From Takakia lepidozioides (taxonomy: Eukaryota; Streptophyta; Takakiopsida; Takakiales; Takakiaceae), in assembly GCA_030704615.1 (NCBI GenBank), contig CM060732.1:14448001-14512000 (forward strand): a stretch of 64,000 bases of DNA, given 5' to 3'. This document shows, one piece after another, positions 11,093 through 22,220 of this stretch. Numbering within the stretch: position 1 is the first letter of the stretch; the number at the start of each line of letters is the position of its first letter. The notes below the pieces were generated by a model. That model was not told the DNA's origin. It was given only the letters and a program-made list of their open reading frames with translations, and did no database searches. The position numbers and the translations under genes were made by a program.

Positions 11093-12758
11093 ATCAATGG
11101 CCTGTTGGTTGCTGCACTCTCGAGTTTTTGTGAGTGTAGTCAATGTTCATTCAGTGGAAGGATTTTTGTACATCACACCCCCTCCCTGATATGAAATTCG
11201 ATACTCCACTCTGTTCTCTGAGCTCGCATAATCGGATATGCGAGTGGGCATAGGTGTCATTGTGTTAATCTTGCTAGTTTGCTCAAAGTCCCAAGGTTCC
11301 AACCCCAGTTCCCATTCTTGTTATGGTTCGGAGATATGTGGAGCTGACTATGATCAACGTCGCAGCAAAAATATGATATAATACAAATGCATATGCTGCT
11401 CCGCAGGGAGTTACAACTGTTATGGAGTCAATGTAGAGAATAGGGCGAGAGTTTATATGTAGCTTGAAATGGTGGAGTGTGTATACAACAGCAGTAGTTT
11501 GAAATGGTGGGGTGTCTATACAAGAGCAGTAGTTTGAAATGGTGGAGTGTGTATACAACAGCATGTAAAGCTCAACTTTCTTAGCCTGGAATATTCTCCC
11601 TCCTCTACAGGCTTAGTTCTTCAAGGGGATGTTGTAGAGCGCCCAAACCGGATGCATTCAAGGGACTTGGCATGGTTGGAGTTGTCAACTCGCACGGCTG
11701 ATACGTACTCCAAAGCTAGCTTGGCCAAACGTGGGGAAGGGAATCTGGCTCTAGAACATGCCAAAACAGCATCCATTCACAGTGCAGAATGTAGCATCAC
11801 CACTTTTACATCCACCGACCATCACAGCCATGTACACCATTAAGCACACCCCACTGGGGAGAGCCCACGCCCCCCTTCCATTATATATCCAAATCAAGCT
11901 AATTTCAACGTCCAGGGTGGCCAGCCTTTACAGGCTCCACCCATTGCAACAACCCCCCCTCACACATCAGCGCCAGCTGGGTGGGTGATGAGGTTACACC
12001 ACAAGTCCATTTACTAAAATAAGATGGCTAATTAACATGCCCCATCCATGCGGGCACTTTATTTTTAAACACCGTGACAGAAGGAATCCATTTCAAGGTT
12101 GAATGCCGAAAAATTAAAAAAAATCTCGGGCTTCACATATGTAAAGCTCGCTCACACCACCAGTAGCGAGCTCCAAGCGTGAAAAGAATCATCCCTGAAG
12201 CTAAATCAAAACCAAACCAATGCCAAGGTGGGTGAAGGATAAAACCTTTGTATTGCATCTGACATGAGCGGGATGAAAAAAACCTCCGAGGGGAAAACCT
12301 TACTTGCAAGGTGGGTGAAGGACAAAACCCTCACCAGGAAAACCCCAATAATATTACAATGGTGATGCCTAGGCTACCTTGAGATGCTAGCCAATAGCTT
12401 CCATCCAGTGTTTTTCTTTTTGGCGAAAAATCACCAGATTTCGACATGGAAACTCGGTCAGCTACTTGTATAAAGGAATTATGGGGTGTAAAATTCGAGA
12501 TTTTTGCCAAAAAGCACCGGGAGATAAATTTCAGGAGCCTAATCTAGTCGACGTGGACCAATGAAAACGTGACACCTGGAATATAGCCACTTTTCTAACT
12601 TTGTCGCTTGGATATTCTCGCCACATGGGCACTGGGTGGAATTCACAGGTGGCCCCGCCAGCGATTTTGGAAATATGAAAAAAAAAACATTGCTTCCATC
12701 CTCCCAACTACCAAATACAAGCTAACTTCGTACACACCACTATAAATGCGAGCCTGAA
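11093..12758. other. Intergenic, with a small tandem repeat
   Basis: Three 35-bp copies start at 11462, 11497 and 11532 (unit beginning GTTTGAAATGGTGG). A GGTGGGTGAAGGA(C/T)AAAACC motif occurs twice between 12225 and 12335 with CACCAGGAAAACCCC behind it; this resembles plant LTR ends but no partner LTR was found. No gene is supported. Confidence 0.4.
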
Positions 12759-13090
12759 TATATAAAGGTATTTCTTTGCAGTTGAGGTCCCCTCTCCCAT
12801 GTGCTTCTAAATGACACCATCTCTGAAACCACGTCCTTCCCAAAACCGGAAATGTGGCAACTGTAAATACATCATTTTGGAAATGCGGCACCACATTTCC
12901 ATAACCGGGATAGGAACAATTTTCCATTTCCTGTTTTGGACATCAGAAATCGTTGGGCCAAACGGAAATGCGGTGTTGCATTTCCATTTTGGACATGGAA
13001 GTTTGCTCATTTCCAGCCCCTTGGACGGAAATGCGGCGCCACATTCGTACGTCGAACACGTTATTTCCATCTCGCACGTGCCCACTCCCC
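12759..13090 (+). repeat. TATA plus palindrome leader block, copy 1
   Basis: A TATATAAAG box (12759-12767) is followed by a CCCCTCTCCCATGTGCTTCT block and then imperfect copies of the GGAAATGCGG..CCGCATTTCC palindrome (about 12853, 12881, 12965 and 13029). The same order of elements occurs inverted at 32262-31980, so this is a repeated module. It reads like a promoter with a structured leader, but transcription is not shown. Confidence 0.6.
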
Positions 13091-13299
13091 TCGGTACACT
13101 GCACGTGCGGAATGTCTTCCTCACCAAGCGATTCTTTGGTGGCGGCTCTTCGTTGTTGTTTTTCAGCTGCTCTACTCATATCCTCTTTGCTGTCTATGCG
13201 TCGTGTTTTCCTTTTGTTCGTTGCAATCCGTGTTCTCTTCCTTGTTTTCTTTGGCTTGTGTTCCTTGCTTTTTGTTTTGTGTATTTCGGCGTTGTGTGC

Positions 13300-14742
13300 T
13301 CGTTGCCGATGGCAAAGACTAGGCCTAAGGTTATTCCCCCAGAGGATGGTATGCTGGATTTTTGGCACAAGCCTAAGAAAGTGCAAGTTTTGTGGGCGGC
13401 CCATGAAGGATAAGCTTAGGTTGAATAGGCATGTCATTGATGGGGAGGGTTGTCCTTGGTTGAACATGGTGGATGGTTGGGACGAGGTTGAGTTGCCACT
13501 AAAACCCTGGCCCGCTGCCAAGTTCCCGAAGCAGGTTACTCATTTTGTGGAGAGGTTGAGAGGGTGTACAAACCCCGAAGCGCGGCGCGTACCAGGAGAC
13601 GACGTGTCCCCTATTGATCGGCAGCAGCAGCTCGAGAAAACGGAAGCCTGATGCGCGTGCAGCTTCACAAGTGGCTGCCCCTGCGAAGAGGACTAGCCGT
13701 AGTGGGTCCGACACCGATTTCGACAGGGAAGAAATGGACATGTGGGGGAGCAGACTACCCATGAGGACGAGGGGGAGCAGCCTGCCAGCCCGGGGCCTCC
13801 TGCAGGGATGGGGCCATGGATGTGGACCACGACACACCGCACCCGACTCCTCCTGGAACATTTATACTCCTGCAACATGGACTTCTCCCTTCCAATTTGC
13901 TGACCAGAATGATGAAAGATTCTGGGTCGATGCATTTCTGAATTTCGCATGGAGTGGAGGGTTTGCAATGTGAGTGGAGGGCTAAACGCCACTGGAGAAG
14001 ATGGCTTCTACAGAACAGGTTTGCTTCACCCCCCATTCTCCTTTTCAGTTTATGGCCACCTCATGTCCCGAGCCTTGCTTTGTTCCCCCCTCTTCTACTC
14101 CCCCTTCATCTCTAGATCCCCAGTTTGATATTGTTCAACTATTGCTGGAGGAGCAGGACGTTCGACGTCTACTTCCTGAATTCCCTCTCCTGAAAACTAC
14201 CGAGGGATCTGATGCCATTGTCTCCTGGCTGAAACGTCAATGTCCAGCCCGACTGCTTCCAGTCCCTCTTCCCCTCCAAGTTTTTTCTACCATGGACCCT
14301 CGACCCCCTGTTTTGCACTTGTATCATTTGGCCAATTTAAGGCACAGCATTTGCCCCAGTCATATCATGATGGATTTTGCACCACAAACTACTCACAAAT
14401 TGCCCTATCATGGATTTGGACTCTTCTTGCATGGAGGTTGGCGAACGTTTGGAAATTTTCGGGATAAGGAAAGTATGTTGAAAGAAGTGCTTCTGGCAGA
14501 GGGATAGCTTAGATATGATACAATGCAGGACAAAATGCAGATCGTCGACTCCTGCCGAGCATTTCTTCGCATGGTGCGTGCCCGAGCGTTTCATGAATTT
14601 GCGGCAACGGAAACGGCCCACTTTCAACTTTTGTGGTGCAAGGGCAACGATGCCAAAGGCCTATGATGTGCAGCCAGGGCCTGGGAGGATCTATTGTTTA
14701 GGCGGGAGCACATTGATTTGGGATGCTACATGCATCTTTTAA
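13300..14742 (+). pseudogene. Broken transposon-like ORFs with a BED/C2H2-like finger
   Basis: A plus-strand coding trace runs through several frames. It has a start near 13308, then a CKFCGRPMK..RLNRHV..GCPW element that looks like a BED or C2H2-type zinc finger, then a basic linker (about 13620-13740). Next comes an aromatic stretch ending FAWSGGFAM (about 13890-13970) and a Pro/Ser-rich ORF (14001-14507). A last piece with DSCRAFLRMVRARAF lies near 14545-14590. The frame changes several times and no catalytic residues are recognisable. The finger suggests a hAT-type or similar transposase, but this is a guess. It lies just downstream of the TATA/palindrome leader block. Confidence 0.35.
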
Positions 14743-16155
14743 GTAAGTGCATGCTTTGCTTCTCCAAGAGTCTGTCATTGTAAAGATTAGAATTGGAATA
14801 GATGAATGGGGGATCACATAATCACGGGATCACGGGGATCAAAGCTAAGACAAAAGCGGTTGTCTCTATGAAGGTAAGGCTGAGGCAGCTGATGTTGGAG
14901 TTCAAAATGCATGGAGGAGGTCTTGCGAGCAAACAAAGTGTTGTTGGTGAGAAGACATGAACTACATGAGCGACGAGTATTACCATATGCCCCTCACCTT
15001 TCCCACATTGATGTTGACGCCTTCAATTTATCACAGTTGTCTCACTTTGCATCGCAGATGACGTCGCCAACACCCTCACAGGTTGAAGACCATCAAGCGC
15101 CGGATACAGAGACGGGTCAAGTGGAATTGCCGACGGCAGGTTTCTACACACCCATTGCGGATGTTGATGTCAATCCCATCCCCTGTCATACTGTTCTGCC
15201 TCTCAGTCTTCTTTTAGACTCCCCAGGGAATACTCTGTTGCCCTCTCTGTCTCTGTTGCCCCCACCTCTGCTCCACTTCCTATCTCTGATCCCTCCCAAG
15301 GAGCTACCCTCCTCTCTGCTACCCTCTCTGTCTTTGTTGCCCCATCATGTGATGTCCCCGCCGCTGCTCCCCTTCCAATCTCTGATCCCCCTTCAGGTGC
15401 TACCCTCCTCTCCGCCCCCCCCCCCCCCTTTGTGTCTGCTGCCCTCTCTGTTTTTGCTGCCCAACCATGTGATCCCCCCGCCTCTGGTCCTCTTCCATTA
15501 TCTGCTCCCCTAGAAGTGGCTACCCTCGTCTCACCCAATGCTCACCCTCGTCTCACCATCGGTCTCATTTCCCTCCTCGCATGACTTTTTTTTTTGTGCT
15601 CCCCCCTCGTGTGGTGCTTTAGTGTGTGTCACTGCCCCCCCGCTTTTTGATCTCCCTTTAGCCGAGCCATCCCCCACCTCTACTCCCCGATTTTTTGTCT
15701 GCTCCCCCTGATCTGTGTTCTGTGGTGCATGCATCTGTGTAGTGGCACGGCGGCACCCCGGCGCTGCTTGTGACGCCGCCGCGTGGCAACCCAGCGCCGG
15801 GATCATCCTGCGACACCGGGACGTGGCTAGGTGGCCTCAAGGGCAAGAGGTAGCCCTTTCTTGCCACGCCTGGCTGTCGCAAAGGGGGGCGGCCCCGCTT
15901 GCCACGCTCGGGCGTGGCAAGGTGGCTTGAAGGGGAAAAGGCCTCTGCGACGGCCGGGCGTGGCAAGGGGGTATTGCGACGGGTTTTTTTGGCTTGCCAT
16001 GGCGGGGGTGGCAAGGGGGGGCAGTCTTTTTCTTTGAGTTAAGGGGCAGGGAGAGGGGGTGGGGACGGGGGATGGGACTCTAGGGGGGGGGGCCAGTTTT
16101 TCTTTCTTTGCCCCCCCTCTCTCTCTCTCCCTCTCTCTCTTGGTTGTTTTTGTTT

Positions 16156-16160
<5 letters not shown>
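14743..16160. other. Low-complexity region
   Basis: A C/T-rich minisatellite (about 15215-15510, roughly three 100-bp units with CTCTGTCTTTGTTGCC) creates a 200-codon Leu/Pro/Ser-rich frame from 14911. From 15745 to 16020 GC-rich units repeat GCGTGGCAAG and its complement. Purine and pyrimidine tracts (16025-16140) lead into the (GA)n run. No gene is called. Confidence 0.4.

Positions 16161-16191
<31 letters not shown>
16161..16191. repeat. (GA)n microsatellite at retroelement border
   Basis: An uninterrupted GA dinucleotide run abuts the outer end of the left terminal repeat of the Penelope-like element. Both terminal repeats also end in GAGGGAGAGGGAGAGA, so the run may be a target, a product of insertion, or a later expansion. 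Confidence 0.8.
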
Positions 16192-16196
<5 letters not shown>

Positions 16197-18033
16197 AGAT
16201 AAAATGTCTTGTCGAGACATGGACAAGACCAAACAAGGTCTTTGTCAATTTGTATGACAAATCAGCCTCATAACGAGGCACTATCAATCATTCTTCATTC
16301 ATAAACCAGTCTGATGACATATAACAGATCTCACAGTTCATGAAATCTTTGGGAGGGGGGTGGGATCATATAATTACCACCCATGTTCCCATTAATAAAC
16401 TGGAGAAGAAGTTCCAGTTTTCATATAGCCATAATGGTCAGATTAGAGCAGTAAACAGCTTCTAAACTATTTACACATGAAGGGAAAGTCCACACATCTT
16501 GTTTTTTGTCCCAAGACCTAGTTTCAATCTGGGGCCAGTGTATAAATGGATTCAAAAGGTTTTGAGCAGTAAGTGATTACTGATAGTCACAGACTATAAA
16601 GAAATCCAAAAAAACATGTCATGGTATATGCCTTAGTAGTAAAGCCAGTCTATCCAGAGCCCGTTTTAGGTCTTGGTGCAATCTGTATCTACTCCAGCAA
16701 GGTACTTGCAAGGTCACAAACAAGTAGAGAAGGACATGAACCCATATGGTCTGCATCAGGCAGCATACATGGCCTAAAAACAAAGGATTGTGGTTCCTTA
16801 TGTCATCTTACTTAGCTGCTCAAGCCACAGCATCATACCAGTCCCATAGACCGAAATAAAAAGCTCATGTTGTGCTGTAAGACAGCAAATCCAGCATCAT
16901 CACGTAGTGTAGCAGAAATCAAAGGCAAGAGCCTTTAATAGAAAGTATGTGTTCTAATAAAGCTCATCTAATGTATTAATGCTCAACAGGAAGAGTTGGA
17001 AGCATAGCCAGAAAGATCAAGAAATGGGGGCAGATTCGAATCAGCTCCCTGAAGAAACAGCTTGAGTCGACTTCACTTCATCTTGCTAGTTTTCAATCAA
17101 TTGCAAGCTTCATGAATCATATTAAGTGAGGGCCCTCACCTGGTCCCATCACATGCAGTCAAAAAACAATGAAGTTAGTGAAGATGTGGAACCCCAGGTG
17201 AATATCAGGCCTCACGCTTGTTATCGCTGTATAACATGCGTTCAGAAAGCAAGAAGAGATCAAAAGCAAAGCAAAGATATTCCACAACCTTAAGTGTTTG
17301 TGGAAGAGGATTCGACATAGCTCCAAGAACTCGATAATCGACAGCCCAAACAAACAATGGTTTGCTGAAATCTACGAGCATTTTATCAGGTGAAGGGACT
17401 TCCTGATGGTTTAAGAGCGGCGCTGGATCTTAATGACCATTGAACGGAATGGCAAGCAGTCACAGCTTAAAGTAAGTTGCCCGCCAAGGGAAGAGACAAC
17501 CTCATTGAGGGAATTGAAGCTCAGCCGCCTTTGTATACCCCAAGGGGATTTGAAAAGTACTGGAATCTTGCCAGAGCACTTGCAGGCTGTCATAAAGCTT
17601 CTCCATAGCCATCAGATTCACAAGATTTGTGCTTAAATGATCCCTCTGACACCATCTCTCAACTCCATCAGAATCAAAACGCACGAGTATCGTGCAGAGT
17701 TTAAGGGCGGAGGAAGAGATAGGGCAAACCTTCGCGATTTTATCCAGAATAGATGAAAAACAGATAATGTAAAGTATTTCCCTAATTCCATCATGATGTC
17801 ATCCAGTAGTGATGGCATCCAAAAGTAGAGTCTGGCTTTCATTAGGGTTTAGTTTTCATGACCAAACTCATCCAAAGAACCCAGTAATCAGAGAAATTGC
17901 TATAATGGAATTCCTCCATTTTCGTGATTACATCCATTGTGGATTAAAAAAGGTTTAGACAAAATTAGTCCAAGCCGGCCTGGGTTTTGGAAAAAGTACA
18001 AGCAAATTCCTTGTACAGAGGGAGAGGGAGAGA
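16191..18033 (-). repeat. Left terminal direct repeat (3' side of element)
   Basis: This matches 22221-24069 with a handful of substitutions and small indels (offset 6030 at the left, 6036 over most of the length). Short frames inside are duplicated exactly in the other copy and show no coding features. Confidence 0.9.
16204..16279. repeat. Cluster of hairpins at terminal-repeat end
   Basis: ATGTCT/AGACAT (16204-16220), the competing GTCTTGTC/GACAAGAC (16206-16229), TTTGTC/GACAAA (16241-16261) and GCCTC/GAGGC (16265-16279) follow one another. The same set occurs in the right repeat near 22234-22309. It looks like a folded RNA element at the 3' end of the transcript. Confidence 0.6.
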
Positions 18034-18094
18034 GGGAGAGAGAGGGATCCCACCAGCCTGCCCCTGGTATGGCATTCCCTTATGGGATGAGTGT

Positions 18095-18127
18095 GGTATG
18101 CACTCACCCCGTAAGGGAGTGCATACC
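18095..18127. terminator. Perfect 11-bp-stem hairpin after the RT gene
   Basis: GGTATGCACTC and GAGTGCATACC form a perfect inverted repeat with an 11-base loop between the end of the RT ORF (18241) and the left terminal repeat. It may be an RNA processing or RT-recognition structure; 'terminator' is only the nearest label. Confidence 0.4.
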
Positions 18128-18240
18128 AGACCCAATCTCATAAAAGCTCTCCCTCTTCTTTGTAGTTTGTATCACTGGTTAGAAAACCAAAGAGATAAAA
18201 AAACTACAATCCCATCTCCCTAGGTCAAGAAAAAAGCATG

Positions 18241-20931
18241 CTACAAATGAAGAAGGTAAATAATCATATATTTATGAGTGTAGAACATACCTTTCAACTT
18301 TTCAATGAGCTCTTGTAACGGGAAAAACATGCCAGGGAAGGAACCCTGCTCAAGGAAGCGTATCAATATACGTGTAAGTTTTCTGGTTTTGAAGCCATTC
18401 TTCCCAAGGGTATGTATGAGTAAGCAACATTCTTTCCAAGCCAGATTAACACTGCTGGAAATATACAGAATTGGAAAAGCTTGTGAAATCACTATGTTGT
18501 AGGATTGATTCACGGGTCTATTAGAGAGGAATTGGATGTACTGGGTGTAAGAGAAAGGTAAGAGTCTTCTCTTATCATACTTCTGAAATTGGAATTCCCC
18601 GGATTCAGGGTTTAATACAGAAATCTGGACATTCATGAAGCATGCTTCCAGACCTTCATACGGGGATCCATTCTTAGTTCTTAGTAACTCAGGTTTGATT
18701 TCCACCACATTAAGTGGGTAGATCCACCAGGGATTACTGTTGCACATGTCTGCATCAGGATTGAGAAATAGCATTGCATTTCCAATGTTAAGCCAACATA
18801 TGTCATTGATATAACGGAAAGCATGTTGAAACTTTGGCATCAATTGAAATTGACCAAGAGCAGCCAGTCTTAAGATGAACTTAAGTTCGTATGAAAGGAA
18901 ATAAGTGTTACACCATAAAGGTGAACACGAGAAACCCATGGGGATACCTGAAATTTGACGCCAAACACGGTCACCCAATGCTACGAAACAATGACACATC
19001 AGCCATTTGTGGAGCTGAAGCAACCTGGCTTCATGAAGCTCGATCCAGGTACCTGATTTGGGGGAAGAAGTACTCCACTTGCATTTCCCGAAGGTCCCAT
19101 TCTTTGTTTGGACCCAAAGGGCATGGCGTGACCGGGGGTGATCCATATGGTGTTGCTGGAAAGCCAGCTTAATCACATGCTCAATGGCATCACCCAAGTT
19201 ATCTTCACCTATCAGGGGAATATTTTCATAGCATTGTGTGATGTCAACTACAAAAACATCATAGATTTTTGTAGGAAGATTTAAAGTGAAATCTGTAATG
19301 CTGTCTATAATCCAGTATATGGCAGTAGACACTTTGAAGAATTGTTTATAAGTATTTAAGCGTGCTCTGGCCCATTCCTTGATTAAAGGCAGCAAGAACA
19401 TGGTGGCACATGTAAGGAGGCTGGCAATTTCACTGAACACGCAATTGTGGGCATTGGTAATCCATCTATATTTTTTTTTGTGTAGTTTGTATATTCCCAT
19501 CATGTAAGGAAGACTACAAAAAGTAACAGGGATTTCAAGTATCATATCCTGCACTTCACCAAAGAGGCTTTCCAAAATAGAGTCCTGTGATGACCATACC
19601 TCATCTTGAAGACATGGTCTAAAATCCTTACCCATTAAGCTGTGATAGGCTTGGGTTCTGATGTGCTTCACACATAGAAAACAAACATTGTTGTTAGCGT
19701 TATCAAGACCAGACATATACACGTGTTTAAGAAGCCAGTCTAGTTCATCACGAGCATCTTTCATGACAAGCGGGTTTCCCTCATGATGAGAGTAGTTGAA
19801 CCTTGTCATACTGGCTTTTTTCTTCAATCTGTCCCAGCAAGTATTTTTTAGCCATAGACAACACTCTTCTGCCCATGGCAATGCAGAATCAACATGCAAA
19901 ATATCACATACTTTAAAAAAAGCAAGTACCACTTCTGCAACAACATCTTTGAGCAGTGTACTTTTTTGCGGTATATGGTTCATGCCAAGGCTGAAAAGTT
20001 CTCTCAGCTTGGGGTGTCTTATGATGTTCAGATCCATAGTATGCACATGTTCTATGGGGGCTGAATTACGTAATTGAAATTCAGCTAGCGTACCCGTATC
20101 ACAGAAGGCTTTGAACCTCTTGGCTGTATTGCAGAGGCAAGGAGGTGACTCAATCAGATCTGTTATGAAGTTGAAGTCACGGAAAACAAAAGCAGGCATG
20201 TAGTAATCAATACTACTCTGCTTATGATATGTCCATCCAAACATTATTTCCTCAATCATCAGAGCCATATCAGCTTGTCCAAAAAACAGGAATGCGTCTT
20301 TTATCAAACCCTTAGGATTTATCCACTCCATACTCCGGTTTGGGTACAGCATGTGTACAAAACCTATAGGGGCAGGTTTTGACACATGGGTAATGAAGTT
20401 CCTGCCATGGGCATGTGCCTCAATCCTTCTGATTCCAACATTTATCTCATCTGCACAAACAGGGTAAAATAACATACCATGAGAGAGTTCTTCACAGGTC
20501 CATCCAAGAATTGAGGTCTCTCTTGTGGATTGGGGACATCTCCCCATTGCTTTGTCTAGTCCGAAAAGACTCTTGGCTGGCGATATTGACAGTGGTGCTT
20601 GAATTGGAGCCAGAACCACCGTATGAAGTTCTGGTGAAGGCCTTTGAGTTTTCACAGTTGTGGGAGGAGCTCTGCCCACGGCCAGAACGACCACCTCTTT
20701 GGTAGAGGCCTCTGCCACGTACAGGGGTGCCTCTTCCCCGATTGTTACCAGCCCTGCCTTGCTGCATAGGAGCCGGTCCATCCATGCGTTGTCTTTTGTA
20801 ACCACTGAAGTGTGGTTTAGGGAGGCTATCTGAAAAGGTTCCAGGTTTGAGTAACCTTTCAATGTATCTGGCACCTTTGGCTTCACCCATTTTGGCAAGG
20901 ACCTTAGCATCAGGATCTGCAACAAACTCAC
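18241..20931 (-). CDS. Penelope-type reverse transcriptase (pol)
   Basis: 896 codons. The first roughly 145 overlap the gag-like ORF in another frame and look like its shadow, so expression probably needs a frameshift or re-initiation. A long N-terminal region carries a CFLCVKH cluster. RT motifs in order: KLHKKKYRW (about residue 487), motif A VVDITQCYENIP (about 560, the usual D-x-x-x-Y-x-x-IP of PLEs), motif B SGIPMGFSCSP (about 657) and motif C FRYINDICW (about 705). The C-terminal thumb ends in a RKLTRILIRFLEQGSFPG-like element typical of PLEs. The catalytic YxDD is YIND here (codon 18805-18807 is AAT), which should remove one metal-binding aspartate. No endonuclease domain is visible. 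Confidence 0.8.
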   Translation of the reverse strand: MSLLQILMLRSLPKWVKPKVPDTLKGYSNLEPFQIASLNHTSVVTKDNAWMDRLLCSKAGLVTIGEEAPLYVAEASTKEVVVLAVGRAPPTTVKTQRPSPELHTVVLAPIQAPLSISPAKSLFGLDKAMGRCPQSTRETSILGWTCEELSHGMLFYPVCADEINVGIRRIEAHAHGRNFITHVSKPAPIGFVHMLYPNRSMEWINPKGLIKDAFLFFGQADMALMIEEIMFGWTYHKQSSIDYYMPAFVFRDFNFITDLIESPPCLCNTAKRFKAFCDTGTLAEFQLRNSAPIEHVHTMDLNIIRHPKLRELFSLGMNHIPQKSTLLKDVVAEVVLAFFKVCDILHVDSALPWAEECCLWLKNTCWDRLKKKASMTRFNYSHHEGNPLVMKDARDELDWLLKHVYMSGLDNANNNVCFLCVKHIRTQAYHSLMGKDFRPCLQDEVWSSQDSILESLFGEVQDMILEIPVTFCSLPYMMGIYKLHKKKYRWITNAHNCVFSEIASLLTCATMFLLPLIKEWARARLNTYKQFFKVSTAIYWIIDSITDFTLNLPTKIYDVFVVDITQCYENIPLIGEDNLGDAIEHVIKLAFQQHHMDHPRSRHALWVQTKNGTFGKCKWSTSSPKSGTWIELHEARLLQLHKWLMCHCFVALGDRVWRQISGIPMGFSCSPLWCNTYFLSYELKFILRLAALGQFQLMPKFQHAFRYINDICWLNIGNAMLFLNPDADMCNSNPWWIYPLNVVEIKPELLRTKNGSPYEGLEACFMNVQISVLNPESGEFQFQKYDKRRLLPFSYTQYIQFLSNRPVNQSYNIVISQAFPILYISSSVNLAWKECCLLIHTLGKNGFKTRKLTRILIRFLEQGSFPGMFFPLQELIEKLKGMFYTHKYMIIYLLHL

Positions 20932-22072
20932 AAGCAGCCTCCATGATAATCTCTCGAGTCATCTGAAAGGTTACTTGTGCCAGAATAGCAGACCTAGCTG
21001 TTTTCATCATCCACACCAAGAAATTATAATACTTGGTTTGAATAGAAGGAAATGCATCGTCAGGGAAGAACACCGTAAGGTTGTTTAGCATGTACCAAAC
21101 AATGTGATCGAACCATGCTACACTTCCGATGCATGCTGATGGCGCACCACCTTGTCCACAATTGCATCTGATGTATGGCCTATGCCAGTTAAACAACTGA
21201 CTTTTGTGGTTCTTAGATCTTGCTGAACCAGTCGGGAGGTCATTTTTTGTCCTCAAAGTCATGTTGTCCCCCTTATCACACATTTTGTAGTAGAAGGTCC
21301 TCAAAGGCCATGAGACCGCAAGTGGTTCTTTTTTGAACCTCTGGAAGCCTTCTTTTGCGTCTGCTACACACCTATTGCATTCTGCAGGTGTGAGGTTGGC
21401 CCATTTTACCCACATATCAATTGATATGGGAGCCATCAAATTGATGTTCGCATGCGGGTGCCACATCATGTGGTCGTTATTTGCAACCTCAAGCTCCACA
21501 GCCCTTGGAGGCAACCAAGGGACGAATTGTAGGTTACCAGGTGTTGCTCCAGCAGCCCTTTCTTGTTCCACTTGAGAGAGCTCAACCTGCTCACAGAAAT
21601 CCCTAACTACATCCTTTTCTCCTTCAAGCAGAATCATATGCCCTAGAATAGGATGGTTAGTCACTGATGGAATAAAATCTTTTTCCATGGCATTGGAAGA
21701 TTTCTGTGTGGAAGCAGGCTGTTCATCATCCAGGTTTGCCATCCTAAGTGCTTCTTCAATTACAGCACATTTTTTCTCCCAGTAAGACAGTTCACTAGCA
21801 TCCTGTTCCAATATCTTAGCCAATTTGGCATTGTACTCCTTGAGTTTTTCAAGGTACATGCCACCTCTGTTTGCACAAATTCCAAGAGCTACCCAATCCT
21901 CCAGGGCTAATGTTTCAAGCAATAAAACAGGGTTGTCATCACCTGAACTGTTCATAGCTGTAGAATCCATTGTTTGCACAGTGGAATGGAAATCACTTGG
22001 AGTGATTTGTAGTAAGGTAGCTTGTACTGCAGGAATCGGAGGAGGTAAAGGGGGCTGGTACCCCATTGTCAT
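20492..22072 (-). CDS. Gag-like ORF1 of the Penelope-like element
   Basis: 526 codons ahead of the RT. A Pro-rich start is followed by an acidic, helical region with coiled-coil character (about residues 70-120). A central part has Trp/His/Cys-rich segments (RCNCGQGG), and an Arg/Gly-rich RGRG box (about 440-470) probably binds RNA. It lacks a CCHC knuckle. Its last 440 bases overlap the RT ORF in a different frame. Neither the sequence nor the position matches a cellular gene family I know; the gag role is inferred from position and the RG box. Confidence 0.65.
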   Translation of the reverse strand: MTMGYQPPLPPPIPAVQATLLQITPSDFHSTVQTMDSTAMNSSGDDNPVLLLETLALEDWVALGICANRGGMYLEKLKEYNAKLAKILEQDASELSYWEKKCAVIEEALRMANLDDEQPASTQKSSNAMEKDFIPSVTNHPILGHMILLEGEKDVVRDFCEQVELSQVEQERAAGATPGNLQFVPWLPPRAVELEVANNDHMMWHPHANINLMAPISIDMWVKWANLTPAECNRCVADAKEGFQRFKKEPLAVSWPLRTFYYKMCDKGDNMTLRTKNDLPTGSARSKNHKSQLFNWHRPYIRCNCGQGGAPSACIGSVAWFDHIVWYMLNNLTVFFPDDAFPSIQTKYYNFLVWMMKTARSAILAQVTFQMTREIIMEAACEFVADPDAKVLAKMGEAKGARYIERLLKPGTFSDSLPKPHFSGYKRQRMDGPAPMQQGRAGNNRGRGTPVRGRGLYQRGGRSGRGQSSSHNCENSKAFTRTSYGGSGSNSSTTVNIASQESFRTRQSNGEMSPIHKRDLNSWMDL

Positions 22073-22220
22073 GAGGTCCTCGCTCCATTCAGGGATGTGT
22101 TTGGTTACCTTCTGTTATGGCCAGAAAAAAGGTTAGTATGTCATAAGCAGATCTGGTAACAGAATGGAGATTGACTGATAATGTGTACAGACACCACTCA
22201 GTACACTGGTCTAAGGGAGA

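Noticed and set aside
14911-15513. 200-codon Leu/Pro/Ser-rich ORF
   Set aside because: Its second half is a C/T minisatellite of about 100-bp units; no domain and the opposite strand is equally open.
16311-16345. Hammerhead ribozyme core (CTGATGA..GAAA), known from Penelope-like elements
   Set aside because: The sequence between the two boxes does not form stem II, and it lies on the strand opposite to the ORFs.
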